A stretch of 61,567 bases of DNA from Treponema sp. (lineage in GTDB: Bacteria > Spirochaetota > Spirochaetia > Treponematales > Treponemataceae), in contig JAILLQ010000017.1 of the NCBI GenBank assembly GCA_024693045.1, positions 1 to 61,567 on the forward strand, read 5' to 3'. Below are positions 8,307 to 17,168 of the stretch, piece after piece; within the stretch, counting starts at the first letter, position 1, and each line of letters starts with the position of its first letter. The notes under the pieces are model-generated. The model did not search any database. It saw only the letters and a program-made list of their open reading frames with translations, and had not been told where the DNA came from. The translations under genes and the position numbers were made by a program.

Positions 8307-10403
8307 TTATTTTTTTAAAAGAGGTTGCATTGATTTAACACTCATCAATACAGTAACTGAATTATGCAAAACAGCTGCCAATTGAGGTGATATCAAACCT
8401 AAAACTCCCAAAAGCAATAGAGCAGAATTTATTTCAACTATTACAGAATTATTTCTGTTTATTTTTTGAATAAGTCCTTGCCCCAAAAGCCTAGTTAATG
8501 CAACTCCACCCAAGCCCTGTTCTGTAAGAACAATATCAGCTGTATCACCAGCAATAGAAGAGCATCCTTCGATTGCAATACCTACATCTGCAGAAGATAG
8601 GGCAGGTGCATCATTTATTCCATCACCCAGCATAATAACTTTTTTGCCCATTGATTTTTCTTTTTCAATCAAAGAAACTTTGTCTTCCGGCAGAGCCTGT
8701 GAATAATAGCCATCCAACTTTGCCTGAAGGGCTATTTTCTTCGCAGCTCCTTCTGTATCACCGGTAATCATTACGCAGCGTTCGATACCAGTTTCTTTCA
8801 AAGTCTGTATTACATTTGCAGCTTCAGGGCGAACAGGATCACCTATTGCTAGTACACCTGCTAAAATTCCATCATAGGACAAATACAAAAGTGAATATCC
8901 ATTATCCAGCGACTCATTTTGAATTTCTTTTACTTCTTCCGTAAATGGAATTTTCTCGTCATCAAATATAAAATGAGCTGAACCAATTCTAACCTTTTTA
9001 TATGAAATTGTAGATGCAATTCCGTGAGCCACTATATATTCAACTTTTGTATGTTTTTCGGGATGCAAAAGTCCTGCTTTATCAGCAGCTGAAACAACAG
9101 CCCTTCCTAAAGGATGAGGAAAATGTTCTTCAAGACAGGCAGCCGTTTGCAAAACAAATTCTTCTGTAAACTGCTTCATAGGATAGATTTTTTCTAGAAC
9201 AGGATTTGCATAAGTCAGGGTTCCTGTTTTATCAAAAACTACAGTTTCTGCTTCTGCCGCCTTTTCAAGATATTTTCCACCTTTTACCGAAATTCCCAAT
9301 TCTGTCGCCTCTTTCATAGCAGAAAGCACAGCGATAGGAGCTGTTAATTTCATTGCACAAGAATAGTCAACCATAAGTGTAGACATTGTCTTGGTAATAT
9401 TGCGGGTAAAAAGCCATGTTAGACCTGCAAGTGCAAAGTTTAGGGGAACAATTTTTTCTGCAAAAATTTCAGATCGTCGTTGAACATTTGCTTTTAAATT
9501 CTGAGAATTATCAATCATTTTGATAATATTTTGAACTTTTGTATCGGAACCAGTTGTTCGAACACGAACCTTCAATTCACCTTCAACAAGTACAGTTCCT
9601 GCAAATACTTCAGAAGCTTCTTTTTTTTCTACAGGCAGAGATTCTCCAGTTATGCTGGCTTGGTTAACCATTCCTTCACCAGATTCGACACTTCCGTCAC
9701 ATGGAACTAAACTTCCTTCACGGACAACTACAAGATTACCAGGTTTTAAAAGTTCTACAGGAATAGTTTTTTCTTCCCCGTCTTCTATCACGTGAACAGG
9801 TTCATTAGAGATTAATAATTTATGTGCAAGATTTCCATAAGAAACCCTTTTAGTTACATCTTCAATTTCTTCGCCTAGTTTAAGCAGCAAATTGATTGAA
9901 CTGGCGGTTCCCTTATTTCCAGTCAAAACTGCAACGAGTAATGCTGTTGCATCAAGCAGTTGCGTGCTGAATAATTTCTTTTCGGTAACAACAATTTTTA
10001 AGGCTTCAACTACCCTTGGAAAAATTCTTGTATATAACCAAATTGTCCTAAAAGACAGAGGAAGGAACCATTTCTTTAAAAAATGAAAACCGAATGTAGT
10101 AAGGAAAATTCCCAAAATGCTTTCTGTCTCTGGAATTTGTGCTACATTTTCCAAAAGTTTCTCATCTTCAAGATACTTTTCTGTAAGAGCTTTAAAAAGA
10201 TTTTCTATTTCTTTCTGAGAAATTATTTTTGTGTCAAAATAAATAAGGTATGAGCCAACCGTAGTGTTTATGGTTATATCTAAAATACCTTCTTGAACAG
10301 ATATTAAACTTTGAGCAAGAATTGCCTGCCTGGAAGTAATTTCCTTCTTGTTATAAAGAATCCGTAATCGACCAGGCAGGGCATGATGAATTATGATATT
10401 CAT
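8307..10403 (-). CDS. P1B-like heavy-metal-translocating P-type ATPase with HMA_2 N-terminus
   Basis: A 698-aa inner-membrane cation pump. Residues 1-75 form an HMA_2-type domain without CxxC. The actuator domain has ITGESLPVEK (TGES, near 253). The phosphorylation motif is FDKTGTLTYANP. The hinge is MLGDGINDAPAL. The membrane motif ahead of the phosphorylation domain reads DYSCAMKLTAPIA, a Ser-Cys form rather than the CPC or SPC of copper/zinc pumps. This resembles the less studied group that includes manganese-type CtpC pumps; the transported ion is therefore uncertain. Operon order is small membrane protein, ATPase, HMA_2 protein. Confidence 0.85.
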   Translation of the reverse strand: MNIIIHHALPGRLRILYNKKEITSRQAILAQSLISVQEGILDITINTTVGSYLIYFDTKIISQKEIENLFKALTEKYLEDEKLLENVAQIPETESILGIFLTTFGFHFLKKWFLPLSFRTIWLYTRIFPRVVEALKIVVTEKKLFSTQLLDATALLVAVLTGNKGTASSINLLLKLGEEIEDVTKRVSYGNLAHKLLISNEPVHVIEDGEEKTIPVELLKPGNLVVVREGSLVPCDGSVESGEGMVNQASITGESLPVEKKEASEVFAGTVLVEGELKVRVRTTGSDTKVQNIIKMIDNSQNLKANVQRRSEIFAEKIVPLNFALAGLTWLFTRNITKTMSTLMVDYSCAMKLTAPIAVLSAMKEATELGISVKGGKYLEKAAEAETVVFDKTGTLTYANPVLEKIYPMKQFTEEFVLQTAACLEEHFPHPLGRAVVSAADKAGLLHPEKHTKVEYIVAHGIASTISYKKVRIGSAHFIFDDEKIPFTEEVKEIQNESLDNGYSLLYLSYDGILAGVLAIGDPVRPEAANVIQTLKETGIERCVMITGDTEGAAKKIALQAKLDGYYSQALPEDKVSLIEKEKSMGKKVIMLGDGINDAPALSSADVGIAIEGCSSIAGDTADIVLTEQGLGGVALTRLLGQGLIQKINRNNSVIVEINSALLLLGVLGLISPQLAAVLHNSVTVLMSVKSMQPLLKK

Positions 10404-10406
10404 AAT

Positions 10407-10631
10407 TTAAGCTTTTGGGCCTTTTTTAGCATTGTAGTTTGCTTCAGCAACGATATCCTGAGCATCTTCTTTTACAGCTTCTGCAAAAGCGGCAGCGTCA
10501 TCTTTAAGCTGCAATCCTTTTCCTACTAAAGAAGCACAAGCTTTTTTAAAAGCAGGTGTTTTGGCAACAGAAATAAAAGCTGCTCCAGCAACAACACCAA
10601 GACCAAAAACCAATAATTTGTTATCTAACAT
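10407..10631 (-). CDS. Small membrane-anchored protein of the P-type ATPase operon
   Basis: A 74-aa protein with one hydrophobic segment at residues 6-23 (LLVFGLGVVAGAAFISVA), then a charged amphipathic tail (KKACASLVGKGLQLKDDAAAFAEAVKE). It is the first gene of the ATPase operon, with a good ribosome site (GGAGG) upstream and only 3 bp to the ATPase. Similar small proteins (DUF6110-like) commonly precede this ATPase type, so a role as pump partner is likely but not shown by sequence. Confidence 0.65.
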   Translation of the reverse strand: MLDNKLLVFGLGVVAGAAFISVAKTPAFKKACASLVGKGLQLKDDAAAFAEAVKEDAQDIVAEANYNAKKGPKA

Positions 10632-10704
10632 AGAAATCCTCCATCAAAACTATTGTAATTGTAAAGATTTTTTATTTTTTCGCAATATCTTATTTCTCAA
10701 TAAT

Positions 10705-10739
10705 ATAAAAAAATAGCCAGATGATTTTCACCATCTGGC
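10705..10739 (-). terminator. Terminator of the amylase/malQ transcript
   Basis: Perfect 8-bp stem GCCAGATG (10716-10723) / CATCTGGC (10732-10739). Read leftward it is followed by a T-rich run (10705-10713). It lies just past the stop of the GH13 gene. Confidence 0.8.
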
Positions 10740-10770
10740 CATAAAATAGAACTAAAAACTCCCTTATCTC

Positions 10771-13700
10771 TTATTTTTTATTTTTTTTTGCTTTCGCAGG
10801 CTTTTTTTCTGTTTTAGCAGTTTTTTCTTTTTTTTCTGCCTTAACAGATTTCTTAGCCTTTGCTGCTTTTTTTTCTGCTGGTGCAAAAACTTTTACAAAT
10901 TCTTCACATTTGTATTCAGCTTTATCTTTTGCTTTTATAACTGTTTCGAAAGCTTTTAATACTTCACTTTCATTCTTTCCAGACAGAAGCAAAATTGCAA
11001 AAGCATGAGCCAAAGTCCAATCTGTGGTTTCTTTGTTGAACCATACAATTCCATTATAACCGTTAGCGCCAGTTAAAGCTCTAGAAGCAGGTCCATCACA
11101 CATCAGACTCAATAGTTCATAGAGAGCCTTCTTTTCATCTTTTGCAATTGCAGCAGAATCTGTTGCAGAAGAAAGCAAAAGCAAACGGTTAATGTTATTT
11201 CTAGCATCACCAAGATTAATTCCACTTGCTCCAAGATATTCAGCAAACTTTCTTGCAAATGCCCATTTTTCTGCTAAGCCAATTTTTGCATATTCTTCGA
11301 CCATAGCAAAACAAATAAGCTGTTCTGGAAGATTCTTGTCTGTTCCAAACAATGTCTGGTAATAAGAATCGGCATCTTTTGCTTTCTTTAAGCTTACAAG
11401 AATGTCTTCACTAACTTTAGCCTTATTTCCATTGTTCAGGAGCAATACTTTTTCACAAGCCGAAGCAAATGCTTTCATCTGCTTTTCCGCTGCTGGAAGT
11501 TTTTGCTCTCCTGCAAACTTATTAGCCATTTCGTAGAAAGAAAGTCCTGCGTTTTCCGCACCCTTCAAAAGTTCTTTAAGCTGCTTCTTCACTTCAGTAT
11601 CAGAAATCTTTCCAGAAATTGGATTTACGATTGAATGTACAGCAGGAATTACTGTTGTAGCAAAGGCACTTAATGTCTGGTACAAATCTCGATAGCAGAT
11701 TTCCTGCCATTCAACTTCAAGATCATAACAACCACGACCCTGCAAAGTATCACAAAGAATCTGATACTTATGGTCAGCACCATCAGCTACTTCATGAATA
11801 TCCATATATACCTGATATTCAAATCCGTTCAAACCAATGTACATACCTCTTTCGCAAATTTCACGACTTCGGCGAATAAACCACAATCCAGAACGATGTT
11901 CACGGAAGATTACAAATTTATTATCTTCAGCATGCAAATTCAAACCTTCGCTGATAGACTTTGAACGCATTTCTACATGCTTATCGTCTCCATCTCCAAC
12001 TTTGATTGCATATTCACAAGACTGCTTAATCCAACCTTGAGCTCTTTCATACTTGTTGTTGTAGAAAACAACTGAATATTCATTTCCACAAGAGTTTGAA
12101 TAAGCAAAAATATTTTCGTTTACATGTCCGTTATCCCAAACATCATAGAAGAGGAAGTTTTCTACATTTGCAAATACATATCTCTTCTTCATAAGAGGGA
12201 AGATATCATGCCAGTGTCGGTTGATAAGATTCTGATCTGGAGTTTCATTACGATATGCCTTTGTAAATTCCATACCATACTTTTCTTCAAATCCTTCAAT
12301 CTGACCGTGACCAAACATTGGAAGACCAGGCATAGTAATCATCAATGTACAAACACCAAAATACTTGTCGTCTTTTCCAAACTGAGCTACGGCAGTATCT
12401 TCATCCGGGTTGTTCATGAAGTTTACATATCGTTTCAAAATCTGAGGATCAAACTTAATTGTATTCTTTACAGAATCACGATACTTCTGGTTTTCTTCTT
12501 TTTTCAGCATATTCATAAATGCCGAGTTGTAAACGCGGTGCATACCCAAAGTACGAACGAAGTAACCTTCCATCATCCAGAAAGCTTCTGCCAGCAAAAG
12601 TGTATCTGGAACTTCTTTAGCAACGCGGTCTACTACTTCTCGCCAGAATTCATTTGGAATACGAGCTTCAAATTCCTGATTTGTAAGAGCACTTTCAGAG
12701 CGGGAATAGATATCTCCTCCATGACCTGGCTCTGGATACCAAAGTCGTCGTATTGATTTCTTAGCCAATACCATAGCTGCGTCAAATCGAATAATAGGGA
12801 AGTTTCTTGCTACATGCAAAATATCCTGCATAACAGCTTCTCTTGCTTCCGGATTCAAGAAATCTATCTGAGCAGTATCGTTCCATGGCATACCTGTACC
12901 GTCGTTTCCGTGGTAAATATAACGAGTGTCACCGTTTCTAAAATCTACGCGCTTAAATACAACTGAACAGTCTGAATGGTTGTAATAGTGATCTTCAAGC
13001 CAAACACCAATATTTGGATCCCAGCTTAAATTTTCACCATTGAATGAATAACTAGAACTAGGAGGATCTCGGCGCTGTACAAAGAGGTCTGGACGATTTA
13101 CAACCCACTGGCTATCCATACCTGTGTGGTTTGGTACCATATCAGATGCAAGTCGAATTCCTCTCTGCCACAATCGTGTTCTAAGATTTGCAAGAGCATC
13201 CCAACCACCAATATTTTCTGCAATATTGTAATCGTACAAAGAATAAGCAGAAGCTGCTGCCTCTGGGTTTCCGCAAAGCTGTTTGATTCTCTTAGAAGCA
13301 TTCGAACGGCTCCACAAACCAATCAGCCAAAGTCCTGTAAATCCTTCGTCTCGCAAAGCATCAAGTTCTTCATCAGGAATCTGATCAAGTCTTGTAATAG
13401 GGCGATTATATTTTTTTGTAAGCTGATCCAACCATACAAGTACAGTTTTTGCCATAAGAATTACACAAGGCATCCATTCCCGGTCAGGACTGAACCTTTC
13501 GTATTCTTTCATCAAACTGTCATAGTTGTAGGCTTCCATGTTTACATCGCCACCATTTGTAGGATGCCAAGCCATTTTTTCTTCTTCAGAAAGAGTATCG
13601 ATTCCGGCAAGAAGACGACGCAGCCATTCACCAAGCAAATCGGCCCAGTACTGGCGGATATAATCCAACTGACCTTTTAAACTGTTTGGACTGAATACAA

Positions 13701-14355
13701 CCGGTTCACGAAGCATATTAATCAAATCATGATTAAATGGTCCAAATGTAGGAAGATTTTGGAATGTCTTCTGAATATTTGCCCAAGCTTTTTCATACAG
13801 AGGATTCTTCTGTAACTCAAGGTCATCAAAAAGAACTGCAAATGGCTTAAAAGCTGGATTTTCATTTGCCAAATGCAAAAGAATAAGTTCTTCCACAGTC
13901 TGTTCACGGTTGCTTCTCATAACCCCCGTACCAGCATCCATAGCTTCTTTTTCAAGATATTCTTTTGCACTCAACTTTCCCTGATAAACTTCTACAGGTG
14001 GAAATTCTGCCATAAATTCCAGCAGCATCTTGTCTACATTTTCTCTCTTAAATTCTGCATCAAGATTTTCCAAAACAGTTTTAAATGCAGTTGTAAGTTT
14101 ATCACGACGATAAAGCATACAAACATAATGGAAAACTTCATCAATAAGTCCCATTGCGTTTAACGAACCTACAGAAATTCTCTTTTCATTCTGACCCTTA
14201 TCATCAAAATACTTATTCAGTTTTTCTGCAAATTTTCTAACAGCAGGTAAATTTCCTAAAATGACATTTCCACTTGAAGAATAAAGCCTTTCATCAAATT
14301 TACAAATATCACGAATTTTTTTACCCACATGAAATTCGTTATAAGAAAATTCCAT
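10771..14355 (-). CDS. Large GH13 alpha-amylase-family protein with Lys/Ala-rich tail
   Basis: A 1194-aa protein without an evident signal peptide, so probably cytosolic. The N-terminal ~250 residues are helical and unassigned. The GH13 barrel follows: DMVPNHTG near 409, RFDAAMVL near 523 (nucleophile Asp), LLLAEAFW near 588 (acid/base Glu), and NNPDED near 650 (third Asp region). The C-terminal part is helical and ends in about 35 residues made nearly only of Lys, Ala, Glu and Thr, like a histone H1-type tail. It probably acts on maltodextrin or glycogen-like alpha-glucans together with malQ, 20 bp upstream in the same transcript. Exact specificity (amylase, glucosidase or transferase) cannot be read. 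Confidence 0.85.
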   Translation of the reverse strand: MEFSYNEFHVGKKIRDICKFDERLYSSSGNVILGNLPAVRKFAEKLNKYFDDKGQNEKRISVGSLNAMGLIDEVFHYVCMLYRRDKLTTAFKTVLENLDAEFKRENVDKMLLEFMAEFPPVEVYQGKLSAKEYLEKEAMDAGTGVMRSNREQTVEELILLHLANENPAFKPFAVLFDDLELQKNPLYEKAWANIQKTFQNLPTFGPFNHDLINMLREPVVFSPNSLKGQLDYIRQYWADLLGEWLRRLLAGIDTLSEEEKMAWHPTNGGDVNMEAYNYDSLMKEYERFSPDREWMPCVILMAKTVLVWLDQLTKKYNRPITRLDQIPDEELDALRDEGFTGLWLIGLWSRSNASKRIKQLCGNPEAAASAYSLYDYNIAENIGGWDALANLRTRLWQRGIRLASDMVPNHTGMDSQWVVNRPDLFVQRRDPPSSSYSFNGENLSWDPNIGVWLEDHYYNHSDCSVVFKRVDFRNGDTRYIYHGNDGTGMPWNDTAQIDFLNPEAREAVMQDILHVARNFPIIRFDAAMVLAKKSIRRLWYPEPGHGGDIYSRSESALTNQEFEARIPNEFWREVVDRVAKEVPDTLLLAEAFWMMEGYFVRTLGMHRVYNSAFMNMLKKEENQKYRDSVKNTIKFDPQILKRYVNFMNNPDEDTAVAQFGKDDKYFGVCTLMITMPGLPMFGHGQIEGFEEKYGMEFTKAYRNETPDQNLINRHWHDIFPLMKKRYVFANVENFLFYDVWDNGHVNENIFAYSNSCGNEYSVVFYNNKYERAQGWIKQSCEYAIKVGDGDDKHVEMRSKSISEGLNLHAEDNKFVIFREHRSGLWFIRRSREICERGMYIGLNGFEYQVYMDIHEVADGADHKYQILCDTLQGRGCYDLEVEWQEICYRDLYQTLSAFATTVIPAVHSIVNPISGKISDTEVKKQLKELLKGAENAGLSFYEMANKFAGEQKLPAAEKQMKAFASACEKVLLLNNGNKAKVSEDILVSLKKAKDADSYYQTLFGTDKNLPEQLICFAMVEEYAKIGLAEKWAFARKFAEYLGASGINLGDARNNINRLLLLSSATDSAAIAKDEKKALYELLSLMCDGPASRALTGANGYNGIVWFNKETTDWTLAHAFAILLLSGKNESEVLKAFETVIKAKDKAEYKCEEFVKVFAPAEKKAAKAKKSVKAEKKEKTAKTEKKPAKAKKNKK

Positions 14356-14375
14356 ACTTTTTTTTCTCCTATATT

Positions 14376-16427
14376 TTATTTATGAAGTGATACAACACCC
14401 TTTATTTTATTAATAAGATTTTCATCTCTTTCCAATTCTTCTATAGTTACCGGCATACGGTAAGTCCAGTTAAAGTCATTTACACTTCCTGGAACATTTA
14501 CTCTTTCTGCATTTGAATCTGCAAGCCAGTATTTCTTTTCCATTACCATATAATCCTGCAATGGATTAATTACCCATACGCTGTTTGATGTAGCAACACC
14601 TTTCATATAACTTTCTGCTATTTCTGGACTGAAAGGAGAATTTGCAATTTCATTAATTCTTCCCTGATCAAAACCATCTACACCAAATGCCCATGGATTT
14701 GTTCTAACGAAAAGACTTGCACCATCTCTATCTTCCTGCCACCACTGACGAACTGTTGTAGAATCATGAACAGAAGTTGTTGTTACTGACAAATAAGTTA
14801 CATCGTTTAGTGGAATATAAGGTTTTCCTGGTTCTGACCAGCGGCGTGTCCATCGGTTTACTCTCAAACCTAAAATTCCATTCTTTTCCATTACATGAGG
14901 AAGGCAAGCAAGTTCAGCACCCAAATCTTCTCCACAAGGAATCATCTTTACAGAATTAGTTAAAGTAGAAAGGATTTCGTCAGACTGAGTTTCCCAAAGT
15001 TTATTCTGTTCCCACTGTTTTCCGTCCATAAGTCCTTTCAATGCACTTTTTTCACCATCGTTCAAAGACTTCCATGATTCAGAATTATAATAAGTCCACA
15101 CTGGAACAAAATTATCTGGAGTAACTTCGATTAAACAACGATTCTGCCATGCTTTGCTCAATGCATCCTTACATCTCTGCTGTGCGTCACCCTGACAGAA
15201 TGCAGTCAAATCTGATTCGTAAATGTCTTTGTCACCTGTAACAGTACTCTTAAAAAGCCACAGTTCTTCGTTACCGATTCTATCCATGAATTTTGATAGG
15301 ATTGCAACTGCAGTCTGGTGATTCCATGTAATGTCTTCAATTAAGCCCGTTCTTACATGTGGCTGACTAAGCCATCTGATTCTTCCATCATCAAAACCTA
15401 TGTTATGTAAATCGTTTCTGTGAATTGATACGTAAGGAACAGTGTGTCCAAGAACAGCTGTTGTATCACGAGAAGGAATAGCCCAAATACGGAAGAAACC
15501 AAGAATATGGTCAAGGCGGTATGCTCCATAATACTGTTCTGCTGTCTTCAAGCGATTTATCCACCAGTCGTATTTTCTTGCCTTAAGATTTTCCCAATTG
15601 TAAGTAGGGAAGCCCCAGTTCTGCCCAGTAGGATTTTCTCCATCAACAGGAGAACCTGCTCTTAAATTATGATTAAAGATTTCTGGTTCTGACCATGCAT
15701 CACAACTGTCTTCATTCATCAAAATAGGCATATCACCTTTTAAAATAATTCCAGCCTTTTTTACTGCATCTGTTGCTTTCTTAAATTGTTCACCGGCAAC
15801 CATCTGTACCCATGCAAAAAACAAATGATCTTTTGCAGTTTTTTTATCGTTCCAGCGAGACTTTATTTCTTTAGCAGGCAAAAGCTGGTCTTCTTTTTTC
15901 CATTCTTTCCAGGAAGCCTGATTGTATTTTACCTTTAAGTTTTTATATACAGCATAACTTGTAATCCATGAATTTTTCTTAATCCATTTTTCCAAAGCTT
16001 CATCTGCGGCAGCATTTTTTGCTACATCAGTTGCCTCATATAACTTTCTAAGAAGCGAAGTTTTAGCATCCAGAATGCCCTGATACTTGTAGCGTCCTGC
16101 CTGTGAATATGGAAAATCTTTTACCATTTTGTCGTATTCTTTTTTGAAAGAAGCATCTGCTTTATAAAGAGCATCAAAACCTGGAACTGCCTTAATATCA
16201 ACATAAATAGGATGAAGGGCAAACGCGCTCAAACCGCTATATGGAGAAGATTGAGTTCCTGTATCATTTACAGGAAGAAGCTGCAACAATTTGAATCCAG
16301 CTTTTTTGCAAAATTTTGCAAATGCTGGTAAATCTGTGTATTCACCTATTACAGTGCCATCTTTTTTTTCTGTGTAAATTGCTCCCAAAGGAATTGAAGT
16401 ACCTATTGCTTTTTCTAATGTATTCAT
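14376..16427 (-). CDS. malQ: 4-alpha-glucanotransferase (GH77, amylomaltase)
   Basis: A 683-aa cytosolic disproportionating enzyme that transfers maltosyl and longer alpha-1,4 units between maltodextrins. The N-terminus GTSIPLGAIYTEK and LLPVNDTGTQSSPYSGLSAFALHP are GH77 signatures. YGAYRLDHILGFFRIWAIP near 302 holds the nucleophile Asp, and PCGEDLG near 500 the acid/base Glu. It is the first gene of a two-gene unit with the GH13 enzyme, consistent with glycogen or maltodextrin processing. No sugar transporter adjoins it. Confidence 0.95.
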   Translation of the reverse strand: MNTLEKAIGTSIPLGAIYTEKKDGTVIGEYTDLPAFAKFCKKAGFKLLQLLPVNDTGTQSSPYSGLSAFALHPIYVDIKAVPGFDALYKADASFKKEYDKMVKDFPYSQAGRYKYQGILDAKTSLLRKLYEATDVAKNAAADEALEKWIKKNSWITSYAVYKNLKVKYNQASWKEWKKEDQLLPAKEIKSRWNDKKTAKDHLFFAWVQMVAGEQFKKATDAVKKAGIILKGDMPILMNEDSCDAWSEPEIFNHNLRAGSPVDGENPTGQNWGFPTYNWENLKARKYDWWINRLKTAEQYYGAYRLDHILGFFRIWAIPSRDTTAVLGHTVPYVSIHRNDLHNIGFDDGRIRWLSQPHVRTGLIEDITWNHQTAVAILSKFMDRIGNEELWLFKSTVTGDKDIYESDLTAFCQGDAQQRCKDALSKAWQNRCLIEVTPDNFVPVWTYYNSESWKSLNDGEKSALKGLMDGKQWEQNKLWETQSDEILSTLTNSVKMIPCGEDLGAELACLPHVMEKNGILGLRVNRWTRRWSEPGKPYIPLNDVTYLSVTTTSVHDSTTVRQWWQEDRDGASLFVRTNPWAFGVDGFDQGRINEIANSPFSPEIAESYMKGVATSNSVWVINPLQDYMVMEKKYWLADSNAERVNVPGSVNDFNWTYRMPVTIEELERDENLINKIKGVVSLHK

Positions 16428-16490
16428 AGTTTCTATTTTACCACGGTAATTTTAAATTGTTAAAAAATTTACCATTTCTCCTTTTTTAAT

Positions 16491-17066
16491 TTAGTTTGCG
16501 ACTCCATAAATAAATGAGTGTGCAAGATTTTTTAAAGTTTCTTCGTCGTTTTTCAAAAAACCCGAAAGAACTGTAATTCCAACAGATATTAAATTATACC
16601 TGAACAATATGCTGTAAAACTTTTCTTTACCTTTCATGTTGCCATATTCATTTGTTGATAGTTGGAAAAATTTTTCTAGCTCATTGTGAATATCAAGTAC
16701 AATTTCCTTGTATGCCAAGGACCCTTCCGATTCTGGAGGCGAATTAATTAATGCCATATGAAGTCTGAAATAATCAGGTTCCGACATAGCAAAATCAATT
16801 TCCGCTTTAAATATTTTTATAATTGAGCCAAAAAAATCATGATTGTATTCACATGCATTTTTCAGCTGCTTACAAAGTAATCCTCCTTTTTCTTTTATCA
16901 AAGTCTGAAGTAAACCCGATTTGGAACCAAAATAATAATAAAGGGTTGGTTTTGTAATTCCTGCTAAATCAGCAATTTCCTGAACGGACACAGAATCGTA
17001 TCCTTTTATTGCAAACTGCCTGCACGCGATATTCAAAATGTTAACTTTATTAGATAATTGTTCCAC
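16491..17066 (-). CDS. TetR/AcrR-family transcriptional regulator
   Basis: A 191-aa regulator. The N-terminal helix-turn-helix is typical (RQFAIKGYDSVSVQEIADLAGITKPTLYYYFGSKSGLL, residues about 16-50). The C-terminal ligand domain is not assignable. It is divergent from argA, with a 20-bp palindrome just upstream of its start that is likely its own operator. The controlled genes are unknown; malQ lies downstream in the same direction after 63 bp, but argA across the shared gap is the nearest divergent candidate. Confidence 0.88.
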   Translation of the reverse strand: MEQLSNKVNILNIACRQFAIKGYDSVSVQEIADLAGITKPTLYYYFGSKSGLLQTLIKEKGGLLCKQLKNACEYNHDFFGSIIKIFKAEIDFAMSEPDYFRLHMALINSPPESEGSLAYKEIVLDIHNELEKFFQLSTNEYGNMKGKEKFYSILFRYNLISVGITVLSGFLKNDEETLKNLAHSFIYGVAN

Positions 17067-17074
17067 GTTTTTAT

Positions 17075-17094
17075 TATATACCGATTAGTATATA
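17075..17094. promoter_or_regulatory. Candidate TetR operator palindrome
   Basis: TATATAC (17075-17081), 6-bp centre CGATTA, GTATATA (17088-17094): perfect 7-bp arms. It lies 8 bp upstream of the TetR start codon and about 75 bp before argA. The size and ACCGATTAGT core resemble known TetR-family operators; binding is inferred. Confidence 0.55.
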
Positions 17095-17156
17095 ACGCAA
17101 TAGAAAAAATATTTATTGCAATTTTTTTTCTAATTCCACAGAACGAATCTTGTTGC

Positions 17157-17168
17157 TATAATATTTTT
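17157..17168 (+). promoter_or_regulatory. -10 box of argA, leaderless arrangement
   Basis: TATAAT at 17157-17162 lies 6 bp before the ATG, and no Shine-Dalgarno is present between them. The mRNA probably starts at or within a base or two of the start codon. Confidence 0.5.

Noticed and set aside
12124..12756. 210-codon rightward ORF inside the GH13 gene
   Set aside because: It is antisense to a clear GH13 catalytic domain and its protein is of shadow type (Cys, Ile, Ser-rich).
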